DNA from: Acanthaster planci
Lineage: Eukaryota > Echinodermata > Asteroidea > Valvatida > Acanthasteridae
NCBI RefSeq assembly: GCF_001949145.1
Contig: NW_019091532.1
Span: 351,764 to 415,763, forward strand
Length of the DNA stretch: 64,000 bases
Reading direction: 5' to 3'
The translations under genes were made by a program, and so were the position numbers. This document shows positions 62,201-64,000 of this stretch, piece by piece (within the stretch, counting starts at the first letter, position 1; each line of letters starts with the position of its first letter). Below the pieces are notes generated by a model. The model worked only from the letters and a program-made list of their open reading frames with translations. It was not told where the DNA came from and ran no database searches.

Positions 62201-63048
62201 GGTTCTTTGGAGATGATGAGTTGGAGACAGGTGAGAAGCCTTGATTTTTTTAACAGGGGAGCTCGAGCATTTTTTTTGTTAAATGTGACCCAAACTAAAG
62301 AAGTGACTCATGAGTCACCAGGGCTACTTTGGGTTGCAGGCCTAGAAAAGAATCTTGGACAATGTGTAACATTGAGAACACTCAACAATTTCTGCCCGCA
62401 ATGTCCATTTTTCTATACGGTAAATTAAGGAGCGGAACCATTCTATATTCACTAAATCACTTAAATGGCCTTAAGATTCATGTTGTGGGATTCATTCATA
62501 AATTAGCTTAAAAGTCTGCTTTTGCCTTGGAACAGTTCAAGCCCAAAGTGGTTTAGTGTCACTAGGTTGTCAAGGTCAAAGGGCACATTCAAGTTAAGAT
62601 GTTGCATTGCAGCCATAAAGACTGTTGTCAAGACAGTGCAGGTTATTAGTGTGGAAAACCAGAGGGGAGGGTAGACGATGAATATCACCTCTCCATGGGA
62701 GTCAAACCTGCATTTGTGGGTTAGAAATTTAAATCCAAACTTTTGAACTGTTACGAAGAAGTAAAAATGTGTTTCACCCTAAAGGAAAATTTGTTTGATT
62801 TCATGCAGAGAATGATGACAGTGGTGTAGGTTTTGGCACCCTCCAGAAGGACATACAGGCTGCCACAACTCTGGGAAAGAGGCAGCTTGCACTCGACAGT
62901 AGCGACAGTGAGAGTGAGGTGGAAGAAGTGAAGCATGATGGGATGGATGACATGGACATCGCATCAGCTCCCGATGCAACAGCAGACAGCCAACCGACAT
63001 CGGCCCACCAAGGATTCTTCTTTCAGCCTGATGATATACGATTGAAAA
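53291..63048 (+). CDS. NOL8: NOL8, nucleolar RRM protein (gap inside, 3' partial)
   Basis: Coding exons: 53291-53429, 53753-53815, 54596-54674, 54986-55163, 55742-57343, 57840-57947, (N gap), 59001-59063, 59927-59999, 60588-60723, 61798-61878, 62076-62230, 62809-63048. Phases agree on each side of the gap. The RRM is residues 1 to about 80, with RNP2 LFVGGL; the RNP1 region is VNVFAYVDI. The family signature NWVVGKFGRVLPIMHM follows, then DPSKYVHHVRKFKED. The 534-codon exon is very acidic and Ser-rich (Asp/Glu runs at 56690-56880). Later matches to NOL8 are GHHVRFDSDDEASEAE, DRFKIKPQFQGKAGEK, RIGTDSRFKLGELF, RYDPTREDHAHFER and QGFFFQPDDIRLK. Known role: nucleolar factor that binds Rag GTPases and is needed for pre-rRNA processing. 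Start: the first ATG of the conserved N-terminus. The last exon(s) are not identified. Confidence 0.93.
53850..54326 (-). mobile_element. hAT MITE, copy 2 (NOL8 intron)
   Basis: TAGGGCTGAGAC at the left and CAGCACAGCCCTA at the right form the terminal inverted repeats. Perfect 8-bp duplications CTTACAGG flank it at 53842-53849 and 54327-54334. It is 477 bp, homologous to 30362-30811. It starts 34 bases after the donor of the NOL8 exon ending at 53815. Confidence 0.92.
55386..55559. mobile_element. Foldback MITE, nearly complete hairpin
   Basis: Two arms of about 78 bases, left starting ATACGGGCGATTCACA and right ending TGTGAAATGGCCGTAT, are inverted copies with only about ten mismatches around a short loop (TTTCCAAACGCGCATT). 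Arms share TTGCAA..GCGTTGGCC. There is no clear target duplication beyond a possible TA. It lies in the NOL8 intron between 55163 and 55742. Confidence 0.85.
58055..59000. other. Assembly gap (946 Ns)
   Basis: A run of N interrupts NOL8. Coding sequence resumes at the first base after the gap (59001), so one or more exons or part of one are missing. Confidence 1.
61056..61630 (+). mobile_element. piggyBac-type MITE, copy C
   Basis: TTAACCACTCACTGCCGGG at the left mirrors the decayed right end, which reads CACTGGCGCGAAGTGGTTAA. TTAA lies at both ends. The interior shares GGGCCTTGTAACAAAAGACT with copy D. It lies in the NOL8 intron between 60723 and 61798. Confidence 0.8.
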
Positions 63049-64000
63049 GTACGCATTTGTGCCAATTTCATTTCATTCTTGAATACAAATGGCATAATAA
63101 TTACATTGCTAATGCCTTAGCAGTCTCCTATCAAGTGAAAGACACAGTCACCTGGAAATTTGACTTCAAAGCTGAAGCTTAAGACTGCAACACAAAGTTG
63201 GGTTTAAGAGAAGGCTTTACACTTCCAATTACACAATCTGCGGACTGCCTTGAATACTTAACCACTTTCCTCTGGAGTTCCCTGTACCGGGTACCTTGAA
63301 TTAGTACGCATAGCCGGGGGTGCCCGAAATCGGACAAAGGAGCTGGGCCTTGTAACAAAAGACTCTACTCGGAACAAAAGACTGATCTGGTGGGAATTGC
63401 TATCATTTTTCAGTTGGCATTAGCAGAGGTAATCTGTCATTGTTTTGAAACAGTATACCACTGTTTGTGGCATTCAGTGCCAGCGAATTATTAGAGCGGA
63501 CAAAAGTGCTCCAGCACTCTAGCGATGAACAATACGGTACTGCTGCACCCTGATCTGGCTGCATTTAAAAAGACACCGCTACCATTCCGCAATGAACTGG
63601 GCCAATTTCGAACAATTATGCAACGTCGCACAATCTGGGCTCTCTTTACTTGGCGGCAGGCCTGGCTGCAATAATCAGGAGTCAGTAGAGGTTACCTGTC
63701 AGATTAGAGTAGACTCCAGACAGTTATTTGTGTGGGTGTAAACGTCTAGTAAATGAAGTTGTGAATATTTGAAGAATGATGAAAACAGAAAATCTTGAAA
63801 ATCGTCGGGGAACTCGTCCCGCATATGCAAATTCCACCCGGCAGGAAGTGGTTAATGCTTGCTTAATCTCCTGTTCAAACCTGCTTGTGCTGATATGATA
63901 TATTTATTGAGTACATTTAGCCCCCAGCTGACTCTAAATTCTTGTGTTATCCTTCTCGCTGGGCCCAGAGAGATTCCTATGAACCGTCTCAACTCCATGA
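63049..64000 (+). other. Last recognised NOL8 intron and unresolved 3' end
   Basis: Holds MITE copy D. A CCCAG acceptor-like site near 63968 precedes the window edge. Using it directly in the incoming phase gives an early stop, and nearby alternative AGs give frames without NOL8 resemblance. I do not call an exon here. Confidence 0.4.
63258..63855 (+). mobile_element. piggyBac-type MITE, copy D
   Basis: TTAACCACTTTCCTCTGG at the left, and at the right CCACCCGGCAGGAAGTGGTTAA. The interior is homologous to copy C in the same orientation. It lies after the last recognised NOL8 exon. Confidence 0.8.

Noticed and set aside
63969-64000. Final NOL8 exon at the window edge
   Set aside because: Incoming phase gives a stop with the best acceptor, and alternative AGs give no NOL8-like sequence.

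Overview
This is eukaryotic nuclear DNA. It holds five multi-exon protein genes with GT-AG introns, separated and invaded by many short non-autonomous transposons, SINE/LINE remnants and simple repeats. The compact introns (mostly 0.3-2 kb), the repeat types and the frequent aggcctag-type motifs suggest a marine invertebrate, perhaps an echinoderm or another non-vertebrate deuterostome. The organism is inferred, not proven. There are no bacterial operons, CRISPR arrays or viral genes.

Layout: (1) 1-9320, + strand: the 3' three quarters of RFT1, an ER membrane protein of N-glycan precursor assembly. Ten coding exons run to a stop at 8304, with a poly(A) signal at 9296. (2) 9320-17476: intergenic, with three hAT-like MITEs, one single-ended relative and a tetranucleotide microsatellite. 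(3) 17488-23308, +: a nine-exon CNBD2-like gene encoding 777 aa with two cyclic-nucleotide-binding-type domains; the first is interrupted by a long low-complexity insertion. (4) 25850-37479, -: a complete 16-exon DNAJC2 (zuotin/MPP11) gene encoding 631 aa, with J domain and two SANT domains. It is tail-to-tail with CNBD2-like and head-to-head with the next gene. (5) 38923-49291, +: a 12-exon gene for a 655-aa EF-hand protein that I cannot name. Its 3'UTR runs to about 50780. (6) 53291 to beyond 63048, +: NOL8, a nucleolar RRM protein, interrupted by a 946-base N gap (58055-59000) and with its 3' end beyond the usable sequence.

All exon joins listed were checked by reading phase and GT/AG boundaries by eye. 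The genes do not form a pathway. RFT1 acts at the ER, DNAJC2 at the ribosome and chromatin, and NOL8 in ribosome biogenesis. The CNBD2-like and EF-hand proteins may be signalling or sperm/cilia proteins, but that is a guess.

The most informative non-genic content is the mobile-element record. Two related hAT MITEs have 8-bp target duplications and sit in DNAJC2 and NOL8 introns. Four TTAA-bounded piggyBac-type MITEs occur, one of them 12 bp from a splice donor. A near-perfect 174-bp foldback lies in NOL8. Two copies of a hammerhead-ribozyme-like motif, a tandem 24-bp minisatellite open in both strands, and a 0.45-kb duplication next to a single N that may be an assembly artefact are also present.
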